The notes beneath the pieces were generated by a model that saw only the letters and a program-made list of their open reading frames with translations, was not told where the DNA came from and did not search any database. This document shows, piece after piece, positions 1 to 8,543 of a stretch of 64,000 nucleotides of DNA. Numbering within the stretch: position 1 is the first letter of the stretch; each line of letters starts with the position of its first letter. The DNA lies in assembly GCA_910578185.1 (NCBI GenBank), contig CAJTPN010000005.1:1-64000 (forward strand), read 5' to 3'. The stretch comes from an uncultured Acetatifactor sp. (GTDB lineage Bacteria > Bacillota > Clostridia > Lachnospirales > Lachnospiraceae). Position numbers and translations under genes: made by a program.

Positions 1-4
1 GCAA

Positions 5-76
5 CAGGGCTACAAGGATTCGAACCTTGAAATGACGGAGTCAGAGTCCGTTGCCTTACCGTTTGGCGATAGCCCT
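5..76 (-). tRNA. tRNA-Gln (anticodon CTG)
   Basis: Read on the minus strand, a complete cloverleaf is visible. The seven-base acceptor arm AGGGCTA (70-76) pairs with TAGCCCT (6-12). A five-pair anticodon stem closes a seven-base loop whose centre at 42-44 reads CTG, which decodes CAG. The T-arm contains the GGTTCGAATCC core. The 3' CCA is not encoded. The gene lies at the window edge, so neighbouring tRNAs may follow. Confidence 0.93.
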
Positions 77-470
77 AAAGTTCATTACTTGAAATATTAT
101 ACACGAAGTATTTCCAATTTGCAATACTTTTATTTGAAAAATTTTATTTTTTTACAATATTTTTTGCAGCGGTTCAGACAGTCCCTCCAGCAAAGTCAAT
201 ATCACGTCTCTGCACGATTTTACGGGACTAACGTCCGCCAAAACCAGTCCTCTTTACACTTCTTGATTACAGAAGGCCTGGATTGGATGATATATTTGGA
301 TTTTGGAAACTGTTCTGTAACCTGTGGGAATTGTTATAATTTTTAACAATTCAACTGTCAATTTCCATTAACGGAAGATACTAATGTCGGTGACAAGACA
401 CAGGAATACCATACAGGTCCCTGTATCTTGCCTCCTATTCACTCCTCCATGTAAATCAAAAGAAATTCAC
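77..470. other. Intergenic stretch between tRNA-Gln and glnN
   Basis: This stretch is AT-rich in its first half and has no convincing coding frame. The only structure I see is the hairpin at 394-430 downstream of glnN, listed separately. No promoter for the tRNA could be defined with confidence. Confidence 0.5.
394..430 (-). terminator. Hairpin downstream of glnN, possible terminator
   Basis: The arms 394-404 and 420-430 pair over 11 positions with one G-U wobble around a 15-base loop, about 40 bases beyond the glnN stop. No uridine tract follows on the minus strand, so it may be a 3' stabilising hairpin instead of an intrinsic terminator. Confidence 0.4.
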
Positions 471-2591
471 TTATACCTCAAATGTCAGCTCTCCATAAGA
501 TGGCACCGGCCATACCGACTTATCCACAATCATTTCCAATTGATCTACAGGCGTGCGCAATTCCTCCATTGCAGTTTTAACCACATCCTTGTAATAGAAC
601 GCCTGCTCTTTAATGTCCCCTATAGAAGAGGCTTTGGCTGTTGCCTTCTCCAATTTGGAAAGCGCTGTCATAGCGGCGGAAAGCTTATCATTTACCTCCG
701 ACAGCAGCTGTGTCTGCACCGTTGCATCCACTCCCGCCTGCTTTACGGCAACTACCGCATCCGCAAGAAACCTGGTGTACTTCACCACGGCAGGAATATA
801 TTTCTTTCCGGCCATATCAATCATGGTAAGCGCTTCTATGTTAATGGTCTTTGCATATGTCTCATATATAATTTCCTCACGGGACTCCAATTCAACTCTG
901 GTGAAAATACCGAACTTTTCAAAGAGCTTCACCGCCTTTTCCTTGGTCAGCGTCTCTGCTGCCTCCACCATGGACTTGATATTGGGGAGTCCCCTCCTCT
1001 GCGCCTCCACAACCCACTCCTCCGAATAACCATCTCCGTTGAAGATAATCCTTTGATGCTTCGTCATGTATTCTTTGATCAAATCATGTACCGCAAGATC
1101 GAAATGATCCGCCTTCTCCAGAATGTCCGCTGCTTCGCAGAAGGCTTCCGCCACAATGGCATTCAAAGTGGTATTGGGACTTGCAATGGAGTCGGCGCTG
1201 CCCACCATGCGAAACTCAAATTTATTACCGGTAAAGGCGAATGGCGACGTCCTGTTACGATCCGTTGCATCCTTCTCCAGATCCGGCAGCGTAGATACCC
1301 CCGTCTCCAGCTTACCGCCTTCCAACAGTCGTGCCGCCTCCCCTGTCTCAACCAGCTGTTTAACCACATCTTCCAGCTGTTCGCCCAGGAATATAGAAAT
1401 GATTGCAGGCGGTGCCTCGTTGGCGCCAAGTCTGTGATCATTGCCCACGTCGGAAGCACTCTGACGAAGAAGATCCGCATGTGTGTCCACAGCCTTGATT
1501 ATGCACGCCAGCACCAATAAAAATTGTATATTTTCATTGGGCGTATCTCCCGGATCCAGCATATTTACTCCGTTGTCGGTTCCCAGAGACCAGTTGTTAT
1601 GCTTGCCTGACCCATTCACACCGGCAAACGGCTTCTCATGAAGCAGACAAGTCATGCCGTGCCGGCCGGCCACTTTCTTCATGGTCTCCATTACCAACTG
1701 ATTATGGTCTACCGCAATATTTGCTGATTCATAAACCGGTGCCAGCTCATGCTGAGCGGGCGCAACCTCATTGTGCTGCGTTTTGGCAGTCACCCCAAGC
1801 TTCCACAGTTCTATATTCAGATCCTTCATATATGCGCCGACCCTCTCCCGGATCGTGCCAAAGTAATGATCCTCCAGCTCCTGACCCTTGGGCGCAGGTG
1901 CGCCAAACAAAGTCCTTCCCGCAAAGATCAAATCCTCTCGCTGTAAATATTTCTCCCTGTCCACCAGGAAATACTCCTGCTCCGGTCCAACGCTTGCCAC
2001 TACCTTTGTAGCTTCCGTGTTGCCAAAAAGCCGCACGATTCTCAGCGCCTGCTGGCTGATTGCCTCCATGGAACGAAGCAGGGGCGTTTTCTTATCCAGC
2101 GCCTCGCCCGTATAAGAACAAAATGCCGTTGGAATACACAGTATGACCCCTGTTGCTTCCTCTTTCAAAAAAGCCGGCGAAGTGATATCCCATGCCGTGT
2201 AACCTCTCGCCTCAAAGGTGGTACGTAATCCGCCGGAAGGAAAGGATGAGGCATCCGGCTCCCCCTTGATCAGTTCCTTGCCGGAGAACTCCATAATCAT
2301 CTTACCGTCCTCGTCCGGCTGTGTCACAAAGGCGTCATGCTTTTCTGCCGTTATGCCTGTCAAAGGCTGGAACCAGTGGGTATAATGGGTTGCTCCGTTT
2401 TCAACGGCCCAATCTTTCATGGCCTTTGCCACCACATCCGCCGCCGCCAGCGATAGCTCTCCGCCCTGATCCATGATCTGCCTGACTTCCTTGTATACGC
2501 TCTTTGGCAACCTCTCCTTCATCTTGCCAAAAGTGAACACCTTGCTGGCAAAAATCTCTTCCACATTCAGATTTGATACGTCGCTCATCAT
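471..2591 (-). CDS. glnN: Glutamine synthetase type III
   Basis: This enzyme makes glutamine from glutamate, ammonia and ATP in the cytoplasm. The 706-residue length and the family-specific motifs (GGLRTTFEARGY near residue 121, WDITSP, and the later NGSGKHNNWS segment that binds substrate) place it in the GSIII/GlnN family and not the shorter GlnA. The first of two adjacent ATG codons is annotated; a purine-rich GGGAAAGGAAAGGG ribosome site lies just upstream. The gene stands alone, with its own sigma-A-like promoter about 150 bases upstream and a structured leader between them. That arrangement would fit nitrogen control at the leader RNA. No frameshift or missing motif was noticed. Confidence 0.95.
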   Translation of the reverse strand: MMSDVSNLNVEEIFASKVFTFGKMKERLPKSVYKEVRQIMDQGGELSLAAADVVAKAMKDWAVENGATHYTHWFQPLTGITAEKHDAFVTQPDEDGKMIMEFSGKELIKGEPDASSFPSGGLRTTFEARGYTAWDITSPAFLKEEATGVILCIPTAFCSYTGEALDKKTPLLRSMEAISQQALRIVRLFGNTEATKVVASVGPEQEYFLVDREKYLQREDLIFAGRTLFGAPAPKGQELEDHYFGTIRERVGAYMKDLNIELWKLGVTAKTQHNEVAPAQHELAPVYESANIAVDHNQLVMETMKKVAGRHGMTCLLHEKPFAGVNGSGKHNNWSLGTDNGVNMLDPGDTPNENIQFLLVLACIIKAVDTHADLLRQSASDVGNDHRLGANEAPPAIISIFLGEQLEDVVKQLVETGEAARLLEGGKLETGVSTLPDLEKDATDRNRTSPFAFTGNKFEFRMVGSADSIASPNTTLNAIVAEAFCEAADILEKADHFDLAVHDLIKEYMTKHQRIIFNGDGYSEEWVVEAQRRGLPNIKSMVEAAETLTKEKAVKLFEKFGIFTRVELESREEIIYETYAKTINIEALTMIDMAGKKYIPAVVKYTRFLADAVVAVKQAGVDATVQTQLLSEVNDKLSAAMTALSKLEKATAKASSIGDIKEQAFYYKDVVKTAMEELRTPVDQLEMIVDKSVWPVPSYGELTFEV

Positions 2592-2648
2592 TCTATCCCT
2601 TTCCTTTCCCTGATTTCACCAGCGTTCCCTTTCCTGTTATACAAAAAG

Positions 2649-2680
2649 AGTCCCAAAGTAAACCCGTTACTATGGAACCT
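2649..2680 (-). promoter_or_regulatory. Terminator-like hairpin in the glnN leader (possible attenuator)
   Basis: On the minus strand the arms at 2674-2680 and 2649-2654 pair with a single bulge. They enclose a small TAA/TTA inner stem and are followed directly by five uridines (2643-2647). It lies between the promoter and the glnN start, so it could abort transcription unless antiterminated. Antitermination of clostridial glutamine synthetase leaders by ANTAR-type regulators is known; I see no such regulator gene here. Confidence 0.35.
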
Positions 2681-2746
2681 CCTCGTTCAACCAACCCCGC
2701 TGTGAAGAAGCAAATCAGGAACCCTCTTATCGCTTCATTTCTTATG

Positions 2747-2775
2747 ATGATACTCTACTTTCATTAAAAATGCAA
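2747..2775 (-). promoter_or_regulatory. Sigma-A-like promoter of glnN
   Basis: On the minus strand there is a -35 TTGCAT (2770-2775) and a -10 TATCAT (2747-2752) with a 17-base spacer. It predicts a start near 2740 and a leader of roughly 150 nt before glnN. Confidence 0.55.
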
Positions 2776-2842
2776 TACCCAAAATAATTTTTTGGACGAA
2801 GCCAGCGCAGAACCGATACGGTTCCGTCAGGTCACCAGCCTG

Positions 2843-4321
2843 TTACACCGTCTCATTTTTCTGCCGTAACAGATCATACTTCTCCACAGCTTCAGACAGC
2901 CGCACCCAAAGCGTCTGCCTTGCATGAGGACAGCTGTCCACCACTTCCCAACGTTCATTGTACATCGCTTCCACAAACGCCGTCAGATTTCTGCCGTCCG
3001 GTTTCATAATCTCTATCCTGTCGCCCACAGAAAATTTATTCCGCTGCTCAAACCGGGCCGGTGGCCACTCCTTTGTGCCGTCTGCAGCCTGCACTTGGGA
3101 TTGAACGACGGGCTTCGCCCTTAGTTCAACAGCACATTCCAGATTTTCCCCTCTTTGTACCGATAAACTGCTTTCCCGCTCCCAGGACAGCTCTCCCTCC
3201 CATACCTCTTCTATCATTCCCAGGTATGTATACTCGTTAACATAAGTGCTGCTGTCATAGATCTGCCCTTCCTCCCCGGGCTTTCCAAAATAAAATCCGG
3301 TAGAAAATTGTCGATGCGTACATTTGGCAATTTCAGTTCTGTACCAGTCCAAATTTGCGGCATAGTTTTCCTCTGCATCAAAGTAGTCGTCTATGGCCTT
3401 TCGATACGTTCTGGCCACCGTAGCCACATAGAGGGCCGTCTTCATGCGCCCCTCTATTTTCAGGCTGTCGATCCCTGCCTCTACCAGCTCAGGTATATGT
3501 TCTATCATGCACAAGTCCTTGGAATTAAACAGAAAAGTTCCCCGCTCGTTCTCATATACCGGCAGGTATTCTCCAGGTCTGGTCTCTTCCACCACCGCGT
3601 ACTTCCAGCGGCAGGGATGGGTACAGGCCCCCTGATTGGCATCCCGCCCCGTAAAGTAATTGCTCAGCAGGCAACGGCCCGAATATGATATACACATTGC
3701 CCCGTGAACAAAGCACTCTATTTCCATCTCATCCGGAATCTGATCTCTGATACGGCGAATCTCCTGCAGCGATAATTCCCTGGCAGAAACCACCCTTTTT
3801 GCCCCCAACCTATGCCAAAATAAAAAAGTGCCATAATTTGTATTATTGGCCTGGGTGGAAATATGGATCTCCACCTGAGGCCATACCTCCCTGGCAATGG
3901 CAAACATACCGGGATCCGACAGAATCAGGCCATCACAAGTCTCAGGCTCCATATCCCTAAGCTCCCGAAAGTAATCACCGGCGCTTTCCAGATCCTCGTT
4001 ATGAGCCAGAATATTGGCGGTGACATAAACCTTCACCCCATGGGCATGTGCAAAAGCAATTCCCTCCGCCATCTCCTCCGGAGAAAAATTTTTCGCCTTA
4101 GCCCGCAGTCCAAAGGCTTCACCGCCGATATAAACTGCATCTGCTCCAAAGATCACTGCGGTACGCAGCACCTCCAAACTCCCCGCCGGAACCAGCAGCT
4201 CAGGTTTTTTCACTTGCTTCCTTTCCATTTTCCACACCCTTCTTTTCTCTATGTCTGTTACGATCCGTTTCTCAGCCGCAGTCCTTTTGGGAAACCTTCC
4301 CATACCCCGCCGTTCTCTCAT
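2843..4321 (-). CDS. trhP: U32-family protein, tRNA uridine-34 hydroxylation (TrhP-like)
   Basis: This is a peptidase-U32-fold protein of the YrrN/YrrO/TrhP type. Known members hydroxylate U34 of tRNAs using prephenate and an iron-sulfur centre. The N-terminal half begins with KPELLVPAGSLE, typical of the family. A conserved cysteine cluster follows (C-V-H-G-A-M-C, S-G-R-C, GACTHPCRW), and the protein ends with a C-terminal beta-barrel-like extension. It lies directly downstream of trmR with a 4-base ATGA overlap, matching the Bacillus order yrrM-yrrN-yrrO; here a single U32 gene is present. The ATGA start gives 492 residues. An internal ATG at 4228 with an AAGGG site gives 461 residues starting MERKQVKKPELL and is at least as likely to be the true start. 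An older collagenase label for the family is not supported here. Confidence 0.85.
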   Translation of the reverse strand: MRERRGMGRFPKRTAAEKRIVTDIEKRRVWKMERKQVKKPELLVPAGSLEVLRTAVIFGADAVYIGGEAFGLRAKAKNFSPEEMAEGIAFAHAHGVKVYVTANILAHNEDLESAGDYFRELRDMEPETCDGLILSDPGMFAIAREVWPQVEIHISTQANNTNYGTFLFWHRLGAKRVVSARELSLQEIRRIRDQIPDEMEIECFVHGAMCISYSGRCLLSNYFTGRDANQGACTHPCRWKYAVVEETRPGEYLPVYENERGTFLFNSKDLCMIEHIPELVEAGIDSLKIEGRMKTALYVATVARTYRKAIDDYFDAEENYAANLDWYRTEIAKCTHRQFSTGFYFGKPGEEGQIYDSSTYVNEYTYLGMIEEVWEGELSWERESSLSVQRGENLECAVELRAKPVVQSQVQAADGTKEWPPARFEQRNKFSVGDRIEIMKPDGRNLTAFVEAMYNERWEVVDSCPHARQTLWVRLSEAVEKYDLLRQKNETV

Positions 4322-4959
4322 AGCCTGGTAGTGAGCGTCACCCCATCCCCCACCGGCAGGATCACCGTCTCCAATTCCGGACTGTGCTTCAGCTCATAGA
4401 GATATTCACGCATTCTGGCGTGAATCGTGCGGTCACGCCGCTCCACCGCAAATCGTGATTGGATAATATCCCCATCCTGCAGCACATTGTCAGACACCAA
4501 AATACCGCCCTGTCCCAACAATCTCAGGACATCCGGCAAAAAGGCAAGATACTGTCCCTTGGCCGCATCCATAAATATCATGTCATAGCTGCCGGACAGA
4601 CCTTTTAAAATTTCTGCCGCATCCCCCTGTAAAAGGGTAATCCGATTTTCTTTTCCGGCACATCGAATATTTTCCCGTGCAATCTCAATTCTCTTCTCAT
4701 ATTTCTCAATCGTGGTGATATGGCATTCTTCCGGTCCATACTGGCTCATCAACAACGCCGAAAAGCCGATGGCAGTTCCGACTTCCAGAACTTCTTTCGG
4801 CTTTATCAGTTTCATCAGAAACTTCAGCAGACTTTGCATGGATTTCCGCACCACAGGGACCCTGTTTTCATGGGCGTATGCCTCAATTTCATCCAAAAAC
4901 GGCGTATTTCCCCTGTCCAGAGAATCAATAAAGGCAGCCATTCTTTCCTCAATAATCAT
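4318..4959 (-). CDS. trmR: tRNA 5-hydroxyuridine methyltransferase (TrmR-like O-methyltransferase)
   Basis: This is a SAM-dependent O-methyltransferase of 213 residues, the usual size for YrrM/TrmR. It has motif I (EVGTAIGFSA near residue 59), the acidic TTIEKYEKR strand and the metal-binding FMDAAKG segment. TrmR turns 5-hydroxyuridine at position 34 of tRNA into 5-methoxyuridine. The hydroxylating U32 enzyme is encoded immediately downstream and overlaps by four bases, so the two consecutive steps are translationally coupled. Upstream, 17 bases away, is the MltG-like gene. A GGGAG site precedes the ATG. It could instead act on catechol-like substrates, but the neighbourhood argues for tRNA. 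Confidence 0.85.
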   Translation of the reverse strand: MIIEERMAAFIDSLDRGNTPFLDEIEAYAHENRVPVVRKSMQSLLKFLMKLIKPKEVLEVGTAIGFSALLMSQYGPEECHITTIEKYEKRIEIARENIRCAGKENRITLLQGDAAEILKGLSGSYDMIFMDAAKGQYLAFLPDVLRLLGQGGILVSDNVLQDGDIIQSRFAVERRDRTIHARMREYLYELKHSPELETVILPVGDGVTLTTRL

Positions 4960-4976
4960 TATATTGCTCCCTGCCT

Positions 4977-5378
4977 TTATTTTTCTTCGTCTTCTTCGTT
5001 TTTTTCCTGTACCATTGCGGCCATGATCTCTTCCGCCGTCATGGATGTGTTCAGTTCAAATTCTCCCGGCCCCACATCTCTCAGGTACTCTGACAAAAAA
5101 TACTGCATCACAAAAAGCTTTCCGTCCCTGACCAGCCCTCTGCTCTCCAAAAGCTTCCCGATATCCCATGGAGACATATCCGAAGTGACTGTCACCGTCA
5201 CCGTCCTGGCCCGGTCCTGGGAAGTCATGGCAGGCTCGGTAAAGACCCGGTAGCCATAGTCATAACAGATCTCGGAAGCCTGATAGATCAAATATATCAC
5301 TGCCACAACAGTTACCACCCTAAAAACCGCTCCCAGTACGGCGCCCACTATACTCGTAGTTTTCATGCCATTTACCAT
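4977..5378 (-). CDS. MltG/YceG-like N-terminal domain protein lacking the catalytic domain
   Basis: This 133-residue membrane protein has one N-terminal transmembrane helix (about residues 8-31). A short extracytoplasmic LysM-like domain follows, with DMSPWDIGKLLESRGLV and PGEFELNTSMTAEEIMAAM, as found in front of the lytic transglycosylase domain of MltG. It ends in an acidic tail. The catalytic part, with its conserved glutamate, is absent, and only 17 bases separate the stop from trmR, so the missing domain is not hidden in another frame. Full MltG in Bacillus (yrrL) occupies this same position between ruvX and trmR. A role in cell-wall elongation as a non-catalytic partner is inference. 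An alternative start at the fifth codon is possible. Confidence 0.75.
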   Translation of the reverse strand: MVNGMKTTSIVGAVLGAVFRVVTVVAVIYLIYQASEICYDYGYRVFTEPAMTSQDRARTVTVTVTSDMSPWDIGKLLESRGLVRDGKLFVMQYFLSEYLRDVGPGEFELNTSMTAEEIMAAMVQEKNEEDEEK

Positions 5379-5493
5379 GTCGCCTTTCTTCTACCGTTCA
5401 AAGACTCACCTTCCCCCATCCCATGAGATCCTCTTTTCATCCTTTGTTTCGCTTATACCACTTGCCCGGAAAGTGCAATCAAAGTATTTAACA

Positions 5494-5814
5494 CTATTCA
5501 AAACCCAGCCTTTCGGTAATCTGTGCATTTAATCTCTGTATCAATCTGCAAAGCCCCAGCTCTGCCGCCAGAAAATCCGCCACAAGAGGATTCTCACGAA
5601 ACACCTCATATTCCTTTTCAAATTGATCAAGCTTCTCAAAATCTATATTGGCGCTTGACTGCAGTTCATAATTAACCCGCCGATAATCATCAATCTGTGC
5701 TTTCAACTCAGGATGTCTCTTTACCTTATCCCTCTCCCACGCATAGGCACGATATTCTTCCGTAGCCAATATTGCGTCTACAAATTCACATGTCGCCCTG
5801 TCCATATCACTCAT
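5494..5814 (-). CDS. YlbF/YmcA-family protein
   Basis: This is a 106-residue, mainly helical acidic protein with the YlbF-family pattern: an N-terminal helix ending TEEYRAYAWERDKV, a middle helix DYRRVNYELQ, and a C-terminal hydrophobic helix LVADFLAAELGLCRLIQ. In Bacillus, YlbF, YmcA and YaaT form a complex that steers RNase Y and mRNA processing. Here it follows the RNase J gene, which agrees with a role in RNA decay. The start has a clear AGGAG site. Assignment to RicF itself, as opposed to a paralogue, cannot be settled by eye. Confidence 0.75.
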   Translation of the reverse strand: MSDMDRATCEFVDAILATEEYRAYAWERDKVKRHPELKAQIDDYRRVNYELQSSANIDFEKLDQFEKEYEVFRENPLVADFLAAELGLCRLIQRLNAQITERLGFE

Positions 5815-5957
5815 AAACCGTCTCCTGCCATAATCGAGACTTACTGATTCCCATAAAGTTTCCTCACGCCAAAATCCATTGGCCTCCTATATCCCGCATA
5901 CCGACACACTCAGCATGTACCATTTGCGCAGCTTGGGAAGGGTTGCTTACTCGATTC

Positions 5958-7631
5958 TCAAACTTCCATAATAATCGGCAAAATCATAGGCCGTCTCTTA
6001 GTCTTTTTCCAGACATAATCGCTCAAGGCATCCTTTGTCGTATTCTTCAGTCTCCCCCAATCCGTGATCCCTCTGCCCAGACATTTCTGAATCGCATCGT
6101 CCACCGTCTGTCTTGCCTCGTCGATCAGCTCGTCGGATTCCTTCACATACACAAAACCTCTCGATACAATATCCGGCCCGGCCACCAGCATCCCGCTTCC
6201 CCGGTCCAGACTCATAACCACTACCATAATCCCATCTTCCGCCAAATGCTGACGATCCCGCAGCACCACATTTCCCACGTCGCCCACGCCCAGGCCGTCC
6301 ACCAATATAGCTCCCACAGGTACCTTGCCCGCCACAGCGGCGCTCTCCTCCGTCAACTCCAGCACATCGCCAGAAGAGAGAATAAAGATATTATCCTTGT
6401 CAATTCCAATGCTCTCGGCAATCTTTGCCTGCGCTTTCAAATGTTTGATTTCCCCATGTACAGGGATTGCATATTTAGGGTGAATCAGGGAATAAATCAG
6501 TTTGATTTCTTCCTGACAGGCATGTCCGGACACATGGGCGTCCTGAAATATTACATCTGCGCCCTTTCTGAGCAATTCGTTAATGACCTTGGTAACGGAT
6601 TTCTCATTTCCCGGAATGGGGTTGGAGGAGAAAATTACGGTATCGCCCACCCCAATGGTAATCTTTCGGTGCATGCCGTTGGCCATACGGCTCAAAGCCG
6701 CCATGCTCTCTCCCTGGCTTCCGGTGGTGATAACCACCTGCTGCTCATCGGGATAATCCTTCATCTGCTCCACTTCAATCAGCGTATTATCCGGAATACT
6801 GATACATTCCAAATTTCTCGCCGTCTCTATAATACTGACCATACTGCGGCCTTCCACACAAACCTTACGTCCGAACTTGTAGGCGCTGTTGATAATCTGC
6901 TGGACGCGGTCCACATTAGAAGCAAAAGTCGCCACAAAAATCCTTGTATTCTTATGCTCTTCAAAAAGAGTGTCAAACGTCTTGCCCACAGTTCTCTCAG
7001 ATGCGGTAAATCCGGGTCGCTCCGCATTGGTGGAATCGCACATCAGCGCCAGCACTCCCTTTTTGCCGATTTCCGCAAAACGCTGTAAATCAATCACATC
7101 TCCGAATACGGGAGTATAATCCACTTTAAAATCTCCCGTATGCACTACCACTCCGGCAGGGGAATAAATTGCCAGCGCCGCCGCATCCACAATACTGTGA
7201 TTTGTCTTGATAAATTCCACCCTGAACTTTCCCATATTGATGGACTGGCCAAACTTTACAACCTTCCTCTTGGTCCCCTTCATCAGGTTGTGTTCCCGCA
7301 GCTTATTCTCTATAATGCCCATAGTCAGCCTTGTGGCATAAATGGGTACATTGATATCCCGAAGCACATAGGGAAGCGCTCCAATATGATCTTCATGGCC
7401 GTGGGTAATCACAAAGCCCTTTACACGCTCAAGGTTGTCCTTCAGATAAGTGACATCCGGAATCACCAGGTCAATCCCCAGCATGTCGTCCGCTGGGAAT
7501 GAAAGGCCGCAGTCTACCACAATAATACTGTCCTCGTACTCAAAGGCAGTAATATTCATACCAATTTGCTCCAGACCTCCAAGAGGGATTATCTTCAGTC
7601 CGGTGCCGTTATGATTTTCTTTTTTCTTCAA
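5958..7631 (-). CDS. rnj: Ribonuclease J
   Basis: This metallo-beta-lactamase/beta-CASP ribonuclease has 557 residues, normal for RNase J. It processes and degrades RNA by endonuclease and 5'-3' exonuclease action. The zinc motif HGHEDH sits at residues 77-82. NHSIVDA and the aspartate-bearing HTGDFK follow, then beta-CASP motifs (CDSTNAERPG, TTGSQGE, HVSGHA) and a C-terminal domain. The start codon is TTG at 7631, chosen because GGAGGT lies eight bases upstream inside the end of the fur gene, which it overlaps by 23 bases. The overlap makes co-translation with the Fur regulator likely. Confidence 0.93.
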   Translation of the reverse strand: MKKKENHNGTGLKIIPLGGLEQIGMNITAFEYEDSIIVVDCGLSFPADDMLGIDLVIPDVTYLKDNLERVKGFVITHGHEDHIGALPYVLRDINVPIYATRLTMGIIENKLREHNLMKGTKRKVVKFGQSINMGKFRVEFIKTNHSIVDAAALAIYSPAGVVVHTGDFKVDYTPVFGDVIDLQRFAEIGKKGVLALMCDSTNAERPGFTASERTVGKTFDTLFEEHKNTRIFVATFASNVDRVQQIINSAYKFGRKVCVEGRSMVSIIETARNLECISIPDNTLIEVEQMKDYPDEQQVVITTGSQGESMAALSRMANGMHRKITIGVGDTVIFSSNPIPGNEKSVTKVINELLRKGADVIFQDAHVSGHACQEEIKLIYSLIHPKYAIPVHGEIKHLKAQAKIAESIGIDKDNIFILSSGDVLELTEESAAVAGKVPVGAILVDGLGVGDVGNVVLRDRQHLAEDGIMVVVMSLDRGSGMLVAGPDIVSRGFVYVKESDELIDEARQTVDDAIQKCLGRGITDWGRLKNTTKDALSDYVWKKTKRRPMILPIIMEV

Positions 7632-8082
7632 TCAATTTACCTCCACATTCCTCACAGCAGCCAAACAGCTTCACCTCATGATCCACGACACGAAATCCGC
7701 AAGTTTCGGCAATCTTCGCTTCCAGCTCCTCCAGCAGATCATCCCGGAAGGAAACTACCTTTCCACATTTTGTGCAAATCAAATGATGATGACGGTGCCT
7801 TCCTCCGTTTTCCGCAGCACTCCCTATCTCATAACGGACAAAACCATCATCAAAATTGACTTTGTCGATCAGATGCAGCTCACTCAGCAACTGTATTGTT
7901 CTATAAACAGTAGCCAGCCCTATATCCGGGCAGTCCACTTTTACCAACTCAAATATTTCTTCAGCGGTCAGATGTTCCTCCGGACAGGACGCAATGGCTT
8001 CCAGCACTGCCAGTCTCTGATTCGTTACACGCAGTCCGTTGTCCTTTAAACGCTTTTTAAATTGCCCTCTGTCAACCGCCAT
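7609..8082 (-). CDS. Fur-family metal-responsive repressor
   Basis: This 157-residue Fur-superfamily regulator has the winged-helix recognition segment GLATVYRTIQLL (about residues 55-66) and a histidine-rich RHRHHH metal site. Two CxxC pairs (CTKC and CEEC) form the structural zinc site. The C-terminal VDHEVKLFG resembles Fur more than PerR or Zur, but the metal specificity cannot be decided from sequence alone. It ends inside the start region of rnj and follows the DUF1292 gene by 20 bases. The start ATG has a GGAG site five bases upstream. Confidence 0.85.
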   Translation of the reverse strand: MAVDRGQFKKRLKDNGLRVTNQRLAVLEAIASCPEEHLTAEEIFELVKVDCPDIGLATVYRTIQLLSELHLIDKVNFDDGFVRYEIGSAAENGGRHRHHHLICTKCGKVVSFRDDLLEELEAKIAETCGFRVVDHEVKLFGCCEECGGKLIEEKRKS

Positions 8083-8102
8083 ATTTACTCCGCTTTATCC
8101 AG

Positions 8103-8366
8103 CTATTTTTCCAGTGTAATATCATCCAGCATGTTCTCAAATACGCCCGCCACTGCGGCAAGCTCCTCGTCGGAAGGGATCACATAGATGCTCTCTTCCT
8201 CCCCGTCCTTAGAGATATCCTTTAATATCAGCGCTTCTCCGTCGCCCTCAGCCACATCGGTCAAAAGCAGATAGCGAACGCCTCCAATCATGGTCTGTTC
8301 CAGAACATAATAATCCACAGGCGCCCCCTGATCGGGCGTCAATGTAATCTTTTCCAAATTTTCCAT
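8103..8366 (-). CDS. DUF1292 family protein (YrzB-like)
   Basis: This is a small acidic protein of 87 residues with the DUF1292 pattern: a beta-rich core 'YYVLEQTMIGGVRYLLLTD' followed by acidic EGDGEALILKDI and a C-terminal helix. Bacillus YrzB occupies the same place beside ruvX. Its function is unknown. The start at 8366 is chosen because AGGAG precedes it by seven bases; an upstream extension of 18 codons lacks conservation and a ribosome site. Confidence 0.8.
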   Translation of the reverse strand: MENLEKITLTPDQGAPVDYYVLEQTMIGGVRYLLLTDVAEGDGEALILKDISKDGEEESIYVIPSDEELAAVAGVFENMLDDITLEK

Positions 8367-8543
8367 ACCTATACTCCTACATGCAAGGCCCAGGCACTGC
8401 CCACACAATCGTTCAAACACATTCTTTGCGTTTACCGCCGCCCACGCCTAAATTCATAAGAGAATATCATCAGCGCAAACTGTTTGAAGGCATATTTTCA
8501 AGGGTACACGAACAGCACGGACTCCCGTGTAACCGTCCGCCAA

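Noticed and set aside
384..1520. A 378-codon plus-strand frame opposite glnN
   Set aside because: It is antisense to a clearly conserved enzyme, and its His/Leu/Cys-rich translation has no protein-like domain.
4229..4321. N-terminal 31 residues of the U32 protein as a functional extension
   Set aside because: The segment is basic and non-conserved in appearance, and a ribosome site precedes the internal ATG. It was kept in the coordinates only because of the ATGA overlap with trmR.
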